Assembly (NCBI RefSeq): GCF_047824785.1
Contig: NZ_CP181167.1
Location: 3,038,001 to 3,102,000, forward strand
DNA from: Nitrobacter sp039808345
GTDB taxonomy: Bacteria > Pseudomonadota > Alphaproteobacteria > Rhizobiales > Xanthobacteraceae
Length of the DNA: 64,000 bases
Direction: 5' to 3'
The notes below the pieces were generated by a model, which was not told the origin of the DNA, did no database searches, and saw nothing but the letters and a program-made list of their open reading frames with translations. The first letter of the stretch is position 1, and each line of letters opens with the position of its first letter. This document shows, piece after piece, positions 28,754-37,864 of this stretch. Both the position numbers and the translations under genes were made by a program.

Positions 28754-29647
28754 ATGGATTGGGACAAGCTAAAAGTATTCCACGCCGCGGCCGAGGCCGG
28801 AAGCTTCACACACGCCGGTGAACAGCTCGGACTGTCGCAGTCCGCCGTATCGCGGCAGGTCGGCGCGCTCGAGCAGGAACTCTCGGTGCCACTGTTTCAT
28901 CGTCATGCGCGAGGGTTGATCCTGACCGAGCAGGGCGACCTGCTATTTCGCACCGCGCATCAGGTCTTCATGCAGTTGCAGGCGGCGCGCGCCAAGCTCG
29001 CCGACAGCCGGGAACGGCCAAGCGGCGACCTTAAGGTGACGACCACGCTTGGGATCGGTATCAACTGGTTGATTCCGCGGCTTGGCGAATTCACCTCGCT
29101 GTATCCGGATATCAGAATCTCACTGGTTTTGACCGACGAAGAGCTGGATCTGTCGATGCGGGAAGCCGATATCGCGATCCGCACATACAAGCCGACCCAG
29201 CCCGACCTGATTCAGCGCAAGCTGTTTGCCATATGTTTTCATGCCTATTGTTCGACCGAATACGTCAAGCGCTTCGGCACCCCGCGAACGCTTGAGGAAC
29301 TCAGCGGGCATCGCATCATCCTGCTCAACGAGACGCAGGCCTCGCCCCATCTCCATAACCGCAACTGGCTGATCGAGGCCGCCCGCAACCGATCGGGGCC
29401 GCACGAGCCCTATTTCACTGTCAACAACATCGTGGGCCTGTTCAGCGCCTGTCAGCAGGGTCTCGGCATAGCCGCGTTGCCGGACTATCTGGTCGGCGAG
29501 AACAATCTCCTGGTGCAGTTGTTCGGCGAATCCGACTCGATTCAGCTCGATACATATTTCGTGTATCCTGAAGAGTTGAAATCTGTCGCGCGGGTTCAGG
29601 TTTTCCGCGATTTCGTCGTCAGCAAGGCGCAACGCTGGCCGTCGTGA
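28754..29647 (+). CDS. LysR-family transcriptional regulator
   Basis: 297 residues from MDWDKLKVFHAAAEAGSFTH. Winged HTH (AGEQLGLSQSAVSRQVGALE) and a periplasmic-binding-protein-like effector domain (STTLGIGINW-type strand; FTVNNIVGLFSACQQGLGIA). Only 14 bases after trxB and probably cotranscribed. LysR factors usually control a divergent gene, which is absent here, so the target is unknown. Confidence 0.92.
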   Translation: MDWDKLKVFHAAAEAGSFTHAGEQLGLSQSAVSRQVGALEQELSVPLFHRHARGLILTEQGDLLFRTAHQVFMQLQAARAKLADSRERPSGDLKVTTTLGIGINWLIPRLGEFTSLYPDIRISLVLTDEELDLSMREADIAIRTYKPTQPDLIQRKLFAICFHAYCSTEYVKRFGTPRTLEELSGHRIILLNETQASPHLHNRNWLIEAARNRSGPHEPYFTVNNIVGLFSACQQGLGIAALPDYLVGENNLLVQLFGESDSIQLDTYFVYPEELKSVARVQVFRDFVVSKAQRWPS

Positions 29648-29758
29648 TCTGAGCAACTCCCCGCCCCCTTCGGCGCCGGCGCGTCCGATACGCACGGCGC
29701 GGGGGATATTGATGCGCAAGCGCATCGGCTCGCCTGACCGGACAGTTTCACCCGGCTG

Positions 29759-29883
29759 GAGCGTTTCGCTTCTGATGAAATCAGAAGCGAAGATTGAGAT
29801 GGTTGTTTCGACGCTTTGTCTTCACGCGAACCGGCGTCCGTCCCCGGGCCGAACCCGAGGATGTGCCTGACTCGACAACGCTA
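29759..29883 (-). repeat. Interspersed palindromic repeat
   Basis: Copy of the common unit in inverted orientation: the TTCGCTTCTGATGAAATCAG hairpin, then CTTCACGCGAACCGG, then the CGGGCCGAACCCGAGGATG part. It lies between the LysR gene and the ParA-like gene, which converge. Confidence 0.85.
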
Positions 29884-29941
29884 CAGTGGAAAGACAAACG
29901 CGCGAAATCCGGGCGCTTTGTCGTCAAACATCGAGGGACGG

Positions 29942-30622
29942 TCAGGCGGCGTGCTTGTGCATGGCTCCGCCCGAGGGCGCAGCCCCGCGGATCGCCTTGA
30001 CGGAGCGTTCGATCGCCGCCCACAGGCGTCCGATCTCCGAAGCCGCGCGGCCCTGGGAATCATACTCGCGCGCGCCTTCGCCATGCGCCAATGCCAACAG
30101 CAGGTCGGCGCGATTGGTAATCTGGCCGCTCCAGACCGGAGCACGGAATTTCGCCAGGGCCTCCCGCGCAATGGTAACGATCGGACTCTCGGAGCCGTCG
30201 CGCATCGCCGGCGCACCATTGATGACAACCGCATAAGGCCTGCGCGCGGACCGGCAGCTCTGAATGGTGCCCTGAACGGCGTTGACGTCGAACACGCCGG
30301 GCCGTGCGGGAATCACAACCATCGTCGCATTCCGGATGGCGTCATCGACGACGGCCGACAGATTCGGAGGCGTGTCTATAAAGACCCACTCGACGCCGTC
30401 ACGCTTCGCGGTGTTGATGATTTCCGTGACGGAGCGATTGGCTGTCCGGATCGGAGGTTCGTTAGTGCCGCGCAGCTTGTGCCAAAGCGTCAGCGATCCC
30501 TGGGGATCGGCATCCACCAGCAGGCAGGGCCTCGAGGCCTTATGAACTTGCGCAGCCAGATGCGCGGCCAGGGTACTCTTGCCTGAACCGCCCTTACGCG
30601 ATGCGAAAACAATAACGTTCAT
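29942..30622 (-). CDS. ParA/MinD-type ATPase, orphan
   Basis: 226 residues from MNVIVFASRKGGSGKSTLAA. Deviant Walker A KGGSGKST, LLVDADPQGSLTLWHKL (A') and VFIDTPPNLSAVVDDAIRNA (Walker B region) are clear. Family members position plasmids, chromosomes or large protein complexes by ATP-driven dimerisation. There is no parB or centromere-like array next to it, so it is an orphan ParA of the kind used for protein-cluster or cell-cycle positioning. A start at 30667 would add 15 residues without family resemblance. Confidence 0.9.
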   Translation of the reverse strand: MNVIVFASRKGGSGKSTLAAHLAAQVHKASRPCLLVDADPQGSLTLWHKLRGTNEPPIRTANRSVTEIINTAKRDGVEWVFIDTPPNLSAVVDDAIRNATMVVIPARPGVFDVNAVQGTIQSCRSARRPYAVVINGAPAMRDGSESPIVTIAREALAKFRAPVWSGQITNRADLLLALAHGEGAREYDSQGRAASEIGRLWAAIERSVKAIRGAAPSGGAMHKHAA

Positions 30623-30772
30623 ACCTTGGTCTCCCGATTGACCCAGGAGAATAAAATGAATCAGCATACTGATTCGTTAAAGGCAAAATTTACCGTCAAT
30701 CGCCGCCCGGCGCCTGCTTTTCGCGCGTTTCGGGCATTTTAACCACATCTGGTCCGATATCCGGCGGAGCGA

Positions 30773-30858
30773 GAGCGTTTTCGAGCGAAGAATGTCCTCG
30801 GGCCTGACCCGAAGATGGAATCCAGTCCGCGTGAAGATAACGCGTCAAAACAACGCCG
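30773..30858 (+). repeat. Interspersed palindromic repeat, partial
   Basis: Left half of the common unit (GAGCGTTTTCGAGCGAAG to AACGCGTCAAAACAAC). The right-hand GCTTCTGATTC hairpin is missing. Confidence 0.8.
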
Positions 30859-30879
30859 AAACGAGCAGTTGCGAAAGCC

Positions 30880-31203
30880 TTACAAGAAGCGTTTCGCGGC
30901 TTTTCGCTCCAACCACTTACGCTCGATCCAGCCGAGCATCCGCGCCATCGGTCCTTGCAGGAATGGCAGATCCTGCGCGATCAGGATGAGGCCGAGCGGC
31001 AGCATCCACAGCCCGAGAACCGGCAGAAAGCTGAAGATTCCGCCGATGATCAGCAGGAGCGCCAGCGGAATACGGACCAGCCGCGAGGACGGCTTGCGCA
31101 CCCAGCCTATGAATCTCGCAAATCGTGGCGGCAGTTTACCCTCGAACCAGGCAAGATGCCGATCCAGTTCCGCGCGGTGATCCCTGCTCACTGTTCGCTC
31201 CAT
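30880..31203 (-). CDS. Small two-helix membrane protein, unknown function
   Basis: 107 residues from MERTVSRDHRAELDRHLAWF. A charged N-terminal third, a hydrophobic hairpin (IPLALLLIIGGIFSFLPVLG, LWMLPLGLILIAQDLPFL) and a basic C-terminal amphipathic end (GWIERKWLERKAAKRFL). It resembles the PGPGW-type small transmembrane proteins but lacks their exact motif. No strong ribosome site seen, so the start is uncertain. Confidence 0.65.
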   Translation of the reverse strand: MERTVSRDHRAELDRHLAWFEGKLPPRFARFIGWVRKPSSRLVRIPLALLLIIGGIFSFLPVLGLWMLPLGLILIAQDLPFLQGPMARMLGWIERKWLERKAAKRFL

Positions 31204-31295
31204 GACAGAGAGATGTTGACTTGTCACAGCGCAACAAGGCGGCGCGATGTCGCGCAAACGTCTCGCGGCCAGGTCCGGATCATAAAACCCGCTTC

Positions 31296-31400
31296 TAGAG
31301 CGTTTTCAAGCGAAGTCGGCACCGGTTCGCGTGAAGAAAACGCGTCAAAACAATAATCTAGAGCCTCGCTTCTGATTCAATCAGCAGCGAACATGCTCTA
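31296..31400 (+). repeat. Palindromic repeat supplying a stop codon
   Basis: Common unit from TAGAGCGTTTTCAAGCGAAG to AGCAGCGAACATGCTCTA. Its last three bases (CTA, 31398-31400) are the TAG stop of the minus-strand gene that follows. Confidence 0.88.
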
Positions 31401-31550
31401 GAATCCGAACGTCCAGACGACGCCTACCACGGCCATGGTCAGGAAAGCGCTGAGCGTCCAGCCAAGGGCGTAGTCCTTCTCCTCCGGCACGACCCCGCGC
31501 ATGTCATCCACCGCGCCGTGAAGGGGACGCCCAAGATGTAAATCGGTCAT
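31398..31550 (-). CDS. Small single-helix membrane protein (50 aa)
   Basis: Starts MTDLHLGRPLHGAVDDMRG, then VVPEEKDYALGWTLSAFLTM and a hydrophobic end AVVGVVWTFGF. GGGAGG lies seven bases before the ATG at 31550, which supports translation. No family recognised. The stop codon TAG belongs to a TAGAGC repeat end. Head-to-head with rnpB. Confidence 0.65.
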   Translation of the reverse strand: MTDLHLGRPLHGAVDDMRGVVPEEKDYALGWTLSAFLTMAVVGVVWTFGF

Positions 31551-31694
31551 GACAACCTCCCGTGCGGACATTGCCGCAAGACTCCAATGGCGGAAGGGCA
31601 AGAGGAGTTCCCTCAGGCGGCAAACATCTGAATTTTCCCCGCGCGCTGCCGCCTGGCTTGACGGCACGGCACGCAACGGTCATGCCTAGCGTGT

Positions 31695-32134
31695 CAGTCG
31701 GCCGGACGGCCGCTCCCGCTCGGGCCGAAAGGCTTGCGGGAGAGGAAAGTCCGGGCTCCATCGACATACGGTGCCGGATAACGTCCGGCGGGGGCGACCC
31801 CAGGGACAGTGCCACAGAGAACGAACCGCCGCGTCCACCTCTCTCCGCTTGCCGGGGGGAAACAGTGTGAGCGGTAAGGGTGAAAAGGTGCGGTAAGAGC
31901 GCACCGCGTCTCCGGCAACGGAGACGGCATGGTAAACCCCACCGGGAGCAAAACCGAATAGGGACAGCATAGCGAGGGGTTCGCCTTGGCGATAACACCG
32001 CAGGGCCGTGTCGGGCTCGCTGTCCGGGTAGGTTGCTTGAGGCAACGTGCAAACGTTGTCCCAGAGGAATGGCCGTCACGTCCCGCGTGCGCAAGCGCGC
32101 GGTGCCCTACAGAACCCGGCTTACAGGCCGGCTG
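31695..32134 (+). ncRNA. rnpB: RNase P RNA (type A)
   Basis: Catalytic RNA that trims tRNA 5' ends. The universal 5' core GAGGAAAGTCCGGGC is present near 31740 and the matching 3' core CAGAACCCGGCTTACAG near 32110-32126. The ends pair as helix P1 (CAGTCGGCC at 31695 with GGCCGGCTG ending at 32134), which sets the boundaries. Length about 440 bases is usual for alphaproteobacteria. Confidence 0.95.
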
Positions 32135-32259
32135 ATATCCGCGAAGCGTTTGAACCGAAGTGAACTCGCGGTTCGCTGAGAAACGCGCGATCCGGCGAAT
32201 GAGGGGTTCGGCGCGCCGGACCCCTCGGAGCGCGCGACCGCTCCCGCCGCTAGATCACG

Positions 32260-32368
32260 ATGGTTTTGGATCGAATCGATCCAAAACCATGAACGTGATC
32301 GATTCTAATATTTTGAGAAGCGGGATGCGGGCGGAAAACCGCTACACACTTTTCCTCATCCCGCTCTA
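32260..32368 (+). repeat. Long palindrome plus GAGCGGGATG repeat
   Basis: 32260-32274 and 32276-32290 form a perfect 15-bp inverted repeat around one base (ATGGTTTTGGATCGA arm). Then 32315-32368 is a second palindromic unit (AAGCGGGATGCGGGCGG ... TCATCCCGCTCTA) that recurs inverted at 35393-35443. Its last CTA is the stop of the minus-strand gene 32366-33493. Confidence 0.85.
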
Positions 32369-33493
32369 TTCGTCGTAATCCGCCTCGCTGGCGTAACTGT
32401 GCGAACGGCTCTTGCTCCCGCCCAGCGATCCCGTGACGGCGGGATCGCGGCTGGCATACGAGCCGCGGGCTGCGCGCGCCGCCATTTCCTCGCCCGAGAC
32501 CGGAGCGGGCTTGCAGACCGTGCGGCGACTCGCACGGCGCATCAGATCGACGTGGATATGATTGTAGTGGTAAATGTTGGATCCGGGCGCCAGCACCGTG
32601 GTGAAGCGCTGACAGGCCGACGCCGCCACTTCCCGAAGAAAACCCTGTTCCTCCGGCAGGCCCTTCCAGCCGCGCTGCACCGAAACGTAGCGGCCATCCG
32701 CCAAGGTGAACCCCGCGATATCAAGCGCATTGCCGAAGGCGTGCTCGGAAATGCGCGCGCGGGGGTTGCCGTTCATGCCGCGGCAGGAATAGGCCGAGAT
32801 CTGCTTGATCTCGGCTACGCGCGCGCCGAACCAGCGCATCGACGCCGGCTGCACCGCATCCGCCAGCCAGCGATCGAGCGCCGAGACGATCGGGCAGGCA
32901 AGCGTCGCCGACGGCTTCACCGTGACAGGACCAACCGCGCTGGTAATAACCCCGCGCGCGGGTCCGAGACGCAGCGATGGATCCTGTGAAGGCGTCGCTG
33001 GATAAGCGGAGGGTTGTTCATAGCGATCGCCCCTTGCCTCCGCCGGCAATGCGATCTGGTCATCAGCCGGAGGATACGTCCCCGGCGCGGCCAGCGAGAC
33101 CGGATCGCCCGATCCCCCACCCGAGACGGGCTGACGAGCGGAGTTTTCCGGATATAACGGCGGCCGATAGGCCGGCTGCGCGATCGGCCAGCGCGGCTCG
33201 CGGCCGACGGACGCGGGCGGCCTGAGATTCTCGTCGGCAAAGCCGTACGCCGAACCTTCACCGAGCGCCGAGACCTTCAAGGGAAACTCCGCGCCGCAAA
33301 TGCCGGGACCGTTGATCCGACGGATGCGGACGAGATCGGAACTTTCCCTGACCGCGCCGGATTTCAAGCATGCGGCCTCAGCCTCGGTCCGCCAGGGTTC
33401 GCGCTCCGCAGTCTGAAAAAGGCCGCGCCCGCAACCGGCTAACGATACGAGGACGAGGGAGCCGACAAGATACAGGGCAACTCTGCGCGTCAT
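32366..33493 (-). CDS. Extensin-like C-terminal domain lipoprotein
   Basis: 375 residues. Signal with lipobox LVSLAGC, so probably a lipoprotein. Proline-rich middle (PAYRPPLYPENSARQP and similar) and a C-terminal extensin-like domain: CPIVSALDRWLADAVQPASM, SCRGMNGNPRARISEHAFGN, ALDIAGFTLADGRYVSV and YHYNHIHVDL. SEHAFGNALDI and HIHVDL carry His/Asp residues like those of zinc M15/D-Ala-D-Ala peptidases, so a cell-wall role is inferred. The TAG stop is part of a TAGAGC repeat end. Confidence 0.88.
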   Translation of the reverse strand: MTRRVALYLVGSLVLVSLAGCGRGLFQTAEREPWRTEAEAACLKSGAVRESSDLVRIRRINGPGICGAEFPLKVSALGEGSAYGFADENLRPPASVGREPRWPIAQPAYRPPLYPENSARQPVSGGGSGDPVSLAAPGTYPPADDQIALPAEARGDRYEQPSAYPATPSQDPSLRLGPARGVITSAVGPVTVKPSATLACPIVSALDRWLADAVQPASMRWFGARVAEIKQISAYSCRGMNGNPRARISEHAFGNALDIAGFTLADGRYVSVQRGWKGLPEEQGFLREVAASACQRFTTVLAPGSNIYHYNHIHVDLMRRASRRTVCKPAPVSGEEMAARAARGSYASRDPAVTGSLGGSKSRSHSYASEADYDE

Positions 33494-33651
33494 CCGCGCA
33501 AGTTCGGCGAATTTACTTAAATCTTCTTCAACATCTTGTTTTCATTCATTTTTAACCACGCCGCCGCGCCGTGCGACAGGGTCAAAGCCGCGGCCTTCGG
33601 AACGGAATTGCAGATGCCGCATTAAGAGCCAGAGGCATGGGAGGTCGTCGC

Positions 33652-33735
33652 ATGACTTTCACAGGCCGCATGAGCGTCATGATCGCCTATATCGCGCTCG
33701 CTTTCGTGGGCGCGATCGTGCTGGGCGTTTTCTAG
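33652..33735 (+). CDS. Very small membrane peptide (27 aa)
   Basis: Reads MTFTGRMSVMIAYIALAFVG plus AIVLGVF, one hydrophobic helix after a basic start. GGGAGG lies seven bases before the ATG; an in-frame ATG five codons earlier (33637) overlaps that ribosome site. The codon after the last Phe is TAG, the first bases of a TAGAGCATGATC repeat end (33733 onward). Too short for homology to decide. Confidence 0.55.
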   Translation: MTFTGRMSVMIAYIALAFVGAIVLGVF

Positions 33736-33831
33736 AGCATGATCCAGACCGAGGGGCCGCGACCGCACACGCTGGAATCCGGTATCCGCTGCCTGTAGCT
33801 TCATCCGCGGGGCAATTGAGTCGGAGAGCCA

Positions 33832-35388
33832 ATGCGGTCTGGGTTCAACGTCAAGGCCATCCTGCTCGGCATCGGGATTCTTGCCGTCTCGTTTTTTGTC
33901 AGCCTCAAGGCCATGGACTGGCTGTCGCCGCACCGAATCGACAAGCCCGCGCTTGCGGCATTGCCGCCGCTGCCGCCGGTTAACCGCAGTTCAAGCATCG
34001 TCGTGCCGGTCAGGATACCGCTGGCGCTCATCCGCGACGCCGCCGAGCGCGCGGCTCCGCATCATTTCGCCGGCAAGGCCGACAACCCGGCGGCGCAGAT
34101 TCTCCAGAACGCGGACATCGGGTGGACCGCATCCCGCGGCGCGATCAGCGCCACGGGCGCCAATAACGCGCTGTCGCTGTCGACGCCGTTGACCGGCGCC
34201 GTGAAGGTGACCGGATCGCTGTCGGCCAACGCCCAGGATGCGGTCGGCAACGCGCTCGCGGGTGTCCTCGGCGGCGACATCGCCAAGCACGTCGGCCGCG
34301 TGAACATCAAGAACCTGAACGCCAATGCCGAGATCAAGGGCAACGTCGTGATGACGGCGCAACCGACGCTGGCCGGGAACTGGCGCATCGACCCCGGCAT
34401 CACCGCGCAGGTCAATCTTGGCGACACCAACCTCTCGGTCGCGGGCGCACGCCTGAATGTCCCCTCACAGGTCAAGCCCGTCATCGACAAGGCGGTCAAC
34501 GAACAGATCGCAGTTCTACAGCAACGCATTCGCAACGATCCCGCGCTGGAGCAGAACGCACGGCAGCAGTGGACGCAAATGTGCCGCTCGATCCCGCTGC
34601 AGGGTCCGGCTGGGATGCCGAAACTCCATCTCGAACTGAAGCCGGTTCGCGCCATCGCAGCTCAACCGCGCATCGACGCCAGAAACGTCACGCTGACAAT
34701 CGGTGTCGAGGCCGAAACGCGGATCACGACCGCGGCGACCAAGCCGGACTGTCCGTTTCCCGCAACGCTTGTTCTCCAACCTGCAACGACGGGCAAACTG
34801 AACATCGGCGTTCCCATCGACATGACCTTCACCGACATCAACAAGATCATCGGAGCGCAGCTCGCCGGCAAGACGTTCCCCGAAGATGGCAGCGGCGCGG
34901 CTGACGTCACCGTCAAACAGGTAAGCGTCGCGGCTGCCGGCGAGCAGCTTCTGATCTCGCTTCTGGTTCATGCGAAGGAGAAGAAGAGCTGGTTCGGTTT
35001 CGGCGGCGAGGCCACGATCCACATCTGGGGTCGGCCGGTTCTCGATCAGGCCCGGCAGATCCTGCGCCTGAAGGACATCAGGCTTGCGGTCGAATCCGAA
35101 GCCGCGTTCGGCCTGCTCGGCGCCGCCGCGCAAACGGCATTACCCTACCTTGAACGTGCCTTGGCTGAGCGAGCCGTCGTCGACCTCAAGCCGTTCGCAT
35201 CGGATGCGCGTGAGAAGATCGCCGCGGTGATCGCGGACTTTCAGAAAAGCGAGGACAGAGCCAAGGTCACGGCGGAGATCAGCCGCCTGAACCTTGCAAG
35301 CATCGCCTTTGATTCAACGACCCTGCGCGTGATCGCCGAAGCGGCAGGCAGCGTGAATGTCGAACTCAAGACATTGCCGGCGCTGTAA
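33832..35388 (+). CDS. DUF4403-family membrane-anchored protein
   Basis: 518 residues. One N-terminal anchor helix (VKAILLGIGILAVSFFVSLK), then a long periplasmic beta-rich region with repeated patterns (SSIVVPVRIPLALIRDAAER; NVTLTIGVEAETRIT; GKLNIGVPIDMTFTDINKII; EQLLISLLVHAKEKKSWFGF). This matches DUF4403 proteins, which have a lipid-transport-like (BPI/TULIP) flavour. Exact role unknown. A short repeat unit follows five bases after the TAA stop. Confidence 0.85.
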   Translation: MRSGFNVKAILLGIGILAVSFFVSLKAMDWLSPHRIDKPALAALPPLPPVNRSSSIVVPVRIPLALIRDAAERAAPHHFAGKADNPAAQILQNADIGWTASRGAISATGANNALSLSTPLTGAVKVTGSLSANAQDAVGNALAGVLGGDIAKHVGRVNIKNLNANAEIKGNVVMTAQPTLAGNWRIDPGITAQVNLGDTNLSVAGARLNVPSQVKPVIDKAVNEQIAVLQQRIRNDPALEQNARQQWTQMCRSIPLQGPAGMPKLHLELKPVRAIAAQPRIDARNVTLTIGVEAETRITTAATKPDCPFPATLVLQPATTGKLNIGVPIDMTFTDINKIIGAQLAGKTFPEDGSGAADVTVKQVSVAAAGEQLLISLLVHAKEKKSWFGFGGEATIHIWGRPVLDQARQILRLKDIRLAVESEAAFGLLGAAAQTALPYLERALAERAVVDLKPFASDAREKIAAVIADFQKSEDRAKVTAEISRLNLASIAFDSTTLRVIAEAAGSVNVELKTLPAL

Positions 35389-35392
35389 CGCC

Positions 35393-35585
35393 AGAGCGGG
35401 ATGAAGAAAAGTGTGTAGCGTTTTTCCGCCCGCATCCCGCTCTGAATAAACGTGATCCAAAGTCTGTTTCAACTTCGTTGAATCCGATTCCACTGCATTG
35501 AACCAGGACTCGCCGCTTATCCTTTTGTTTGAGCACGACCTTATCCGAACAGCTTTCCACTTTGCGCAGGCCCGGCCTTTCGGGT
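35393..35585 (+). repeat. Compound palindromic repeat
   Basis: AGAGCGGGATG...CATCCCGCTCTG (35393-35443, inverted copy of 32315-32368), then a GTTTCAACTTCGTTGAATC segment, then a degraded GAGCACGACC...GGATCTTGCC unit. Lies between two convergent genes. Confidence 0.82.
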
Positions 35586-35597
35586 GGGGATCTTGCC

Positions 35598-35810
35598 CTA
35601 ACCCTCGAACTTGAATGAGACCTTGAGCTTGGCGCGATAGGTCTCCACCTTGCCCTCCTCATCCAATTGCATGTCGAGTTTGACGATCTCGGCGACACGA
35701 AGGTCCCGAAGAGACTCTCCCGCTCGCTCGACAGCACCCTTGGCCGCCTTCTCCCACGAATCCTTGCTGGTGCCGATCAGTTCGATGACCTTGTAGACAC
35801 TCTCGGCCAT
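35598..35810 (-). CDS. Dodecin-family flavin-binding protein
   Basis: 70 residues from MAESVYKVIELIGTSKDSWE. Dodecins form dodecamers that store or buffer flavins. Pattern: KVIELIGTSKDSWEKAAKGA, VERAGESLRDLRVAEIVKLD, then VETYRAKLKVSFKFEG. GGAGGAAG before the ATG at 35810 supports this start over 35822. Confidence 0.93.
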   Translation of the reverse strand: MAESVYKVIELIGTSKDSWEKAAKGAVERAGESLRDLRVAEIVKLDMQLDEEGKVETYRAKLKVSFKFEG

Positions 35811-35900
35811 GTCTTCCTCCATTTGATGACGGGATCAGGTGGCCGCGGACCTTTCATGCCAGCGCCAAGCCCACGGCCACAGGCGAACCGAACTCACACG

Positions 35901-35929
35901 CAACACGCCCGGCGAAACCGGGCGTGTTG
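35901..35929 (-). terminator. Strong hairpin after the PRC-barrel gene
   Basis: CAACACGCCCGG and CCGGGCGTGTTG form a perfect 12-bp stem with a five-base loop (CGAAA), 24 bases past the stop of the minus-strand gene 35954-36463. There is no T run, so termination is likely but not certain. Confidence 0.6.
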
Positions 35930-35953
35930 TCATTCTGCCGTCTATCCGGCGGT

Positions 35954-36463
35954 TCAGGTCGAGTACTTGAATTCAGGCATCGACTCGAGCTGCTGCTTGG
36001 TCGCGCTGAAGACCGCGTGATCCGGAAACCATGGATTGCTGCTCGTCGTGGTCTTAGCCGGCGCGGATGTCGATGAACCCGTGGTGGTTCCCGTGCCTGT
36101 GCCACTTTTCGAAGCCGATTGCGCAGGCGTGTCGACAAACTTCAGCTTGTCGAAGGGCACCGCGACCAGGCGCTCGCCGACGCCCAGGAATCCGCCCACG
36201 CCGATCACCGCAGCTTTGATCATACCATTCTTGTCCAGAAGGAGATCGCTGATCGATCCGAGCTTGTCGTTGGCATCATTATAAACGTTAAGGCCGACCA
36301 TCTTGGATGACCGCCAGGAGCCATGATATCCGGACTCTGACGATGTCGTGGCGGCCGGAGCAGTCATGTTGTTGTTCATCGTGGTGCTTGGTGTCTGGGC
36401 GATCGCCGCCGTCGCCAGCAGCGCAGAGCCAATCAACGCGGCCGTCATATGCTTCAAGATCAT
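35954..36463 (-). CDS. Periplasmic PRC-barrel domain protein
   Basis: 169 residues with a signal peptide (KHMTAALIGSALLATAAIAQ). Thr/Ser-rich linker, then a PRC-barrel (SSKMVGLNVYNDANDKLGSI; LLLDKNGMIKAAVIGVGGFL; GERLVAVPFDKLKFVDT), then a second Ser/Thr-rich linker and DHAVFSATKQQLESMPEFKY. PRC-barrels are small beta-barrels found in rRNA processing, photosynthetic and envelope-stress proteins; the secreted kind is common in this group and of unknown role. Confidence 0.88.
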   Translation of the reverse strand: MILKHMTAALIGSALLATAAIAQTPSTTMNNNMTAPAATTSSESGYHGSWRSSKMVGLNVYNDANDKLGSISDLLLDKNGMIKAAVIGVGGFLGVGERLVAVPFDKLKFVDTPAQSASKSGTGTGTTTGSSTSAPAKTTTSSNPWFPDHAVFSATKQQLESMPEFKYST

Positions 36464-36600
36464 CAGTATGTCTCCTTCCGTTTAAATGGAGTAGCGAGAA
36501 CCCATGACGCGCAGAGTGGTTCCTTCCGAACATCATGGATAAATTCGGCGGCAACGCCGTTCCGCGGAATTTGTTCAGCCGTTCGGAATCAGGAAAACGT

Positions 36601-36801
36601 TCAGGCTGCGGTCGCGCGCGAGTCACGGTTCGTCTGTTTGAAAAACGCGATCGCTTCGAACTGGTAACCACAGCGAACGCATCGCCACAGATACGATGTC
36701 CGACATGGTTCTTTCTCAAACCAGACCGGCGCGGCGATCAGGCGTCCGCACTGCGCGCAAGGGTTATGATGGGGGAGATCATCAGATCCGGCAGCAAACA
36801 T
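36601..36801 (-). CDS. Small zinc-ribbon protein
   Basis: 66 residues from MFAAGSDDLPHHNPCAQCGR. Two Cys pairs, CAQC and CVRC, about 24 residues apart (LWRCVRCGYQFEA) form a zinc ribbon. Such short zinc-ribbon proteins are frequent in Bradyrhizobiaceae. An in-frame ATG at 36834 is possible. Function unknown. Confidence 0.7.
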   Translation of the reverse strand: MFAAGSDDLPHHNPCAQCGRLIAAPVWFEKEPCRTSYLWRCVRCGYQFEAIAFFKQTNRDSRATAA

Positions 36802-37201
36802 GACGCTTCTCCCATCTGCTTTTGGTCGCTGCAAATTGCTAGCGAGCGCAACTCATCAAAAATCCACCTTGTTCCTTAGCCACCCTCGCCCTCACGACAA
36901 GTTGAGGGCGCAGTACGCGCGTTCTCTTTCGTGGACAAAAAGCGGCAGCGCTCGTTGTATCAGTTCCTTTTCTCATCGTGCTTTCGGCAACTCCCTTTCC
37001 GCTTCAGACGGAATCGGGATGCAGGACACTATGACCTTGATCGGGCGTGCTTCTTCACGCCAACCGGCCCGTTCCCCCAAGTTTAGCTGGAGGATATGCG
37101 TCGCTTGAAACGCCATGGACTTGTCCGGGAACCGCCAATTTTCGTTGGCTTTGCCATAGGAAAGGCACGATTGAGCGATAGGAAAGGCGGATCATGCAGG
37201 G
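36802..37201. other. Intergenic region
   Basis: 400 bases without a convincing gene. It has a weak hairpin GCCCTCA...TGAGGGC (36888-36909). Frames here give Ser/Arg-rich peptides without ribosome sites. Confidence 0.5.
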
Positions 37202-37684
37202 GTGCTCGTGACAAGTTTCCGCAAATTCGGTCCGCTTCTTGTTCTTGTTGCGATGGCATGGCCGCAGCCATCGAACGCGCAACGCGCGGAATACGCAGCG
37301 ATGGTGTCGACGCACGCGCAAGCCAACGGCGTTCCTGTCGACCTGGTTCACCGCGTCATCATGCGTGAAAGCCGCTACAATCCGAGCGTGGTTCATCGCG
37401 GAAACTACGGCATGATGCAGATCAAGCTCGCGACCGCTCGGGGCCTCGGCTACACCGGCACCGCTGAAGGCCTGCTCGATCCTGAAACCAATCTCACCTA
37501 TGCGGTGAAATATCTCGCCGGCGCCTACCAGCTGGCGAACGGCAATCACGATCGCGCGGTCGCCTATTACGCAAGCGGTTACTACTACGCGGCGAAGCGG
37601 CAAAAGCTCCAGCGCGCCAGGCACGAGACCATGAGCGCCGACGCAAGACTTCCCGGCGCGCCACTGTCGATCGCGCCGCGCTGA
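37202..37684 (+). CDS. Small SLT-type lytic transglycosylase
   Basis: 160 residues. Secreted: hydrophobic N terminus (PLLVLVAMAWPQPSNAQ). SLT (goose-lysozyme-like) fold: catalytic Glu56 in HRVIMRESRYNPSVVHRG, then YGMMQIKLATARGLGYTG, NLTYAVKYLAGAYQLANGNH and AVAYYASGYYYAAK. Cleaves peptidoglycan. Small family members like this often act in local wall remodelling. Confidence 0.9.
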   Translation: MLVTSFRKFGPLLVLVAMAWPQPSNAQRAEYAAMVSTHAQANGVPVDLVHRVIMRESRYNPSVVHRGNYGMMQIKLATARGLGYTGTAEGLLDPETNLTYAVKYLAGAYQLANGNHDRAVAYYASGYYYAAKRQKLQRARHETMSADARLPGAPLSIAPR

Positions 37685-37830
37685 ACCGCAGCTCGACAAT
37701 ATTGATCCGGCAAGCCGGATGTGAACGACCGCTTCACCGCTGCCATCAACCCGCCGTCATCCATCGCGGCGCGCCGGGCGCGCGCCGCATCGCGGAACCG
37801 CCTCATATCGACGATTACGCCTGCCGCACG

Positions 37831-37858
37831 TTGACACCCTCACCTTTCGGTTTAGATT
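37831..37858 (+). promoter_or_regulatory. Sigma-70 type promoter of the thi operon
   Basis: TTGACA (37831-37836), a 16-base spacer and TAGATT (37853-37858). The predicted transcription start (about 37865) coincides with the first base of the TPP riboswitch. Confidence 0.72.
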
Positions 37859-37864
37859 AAGGAT

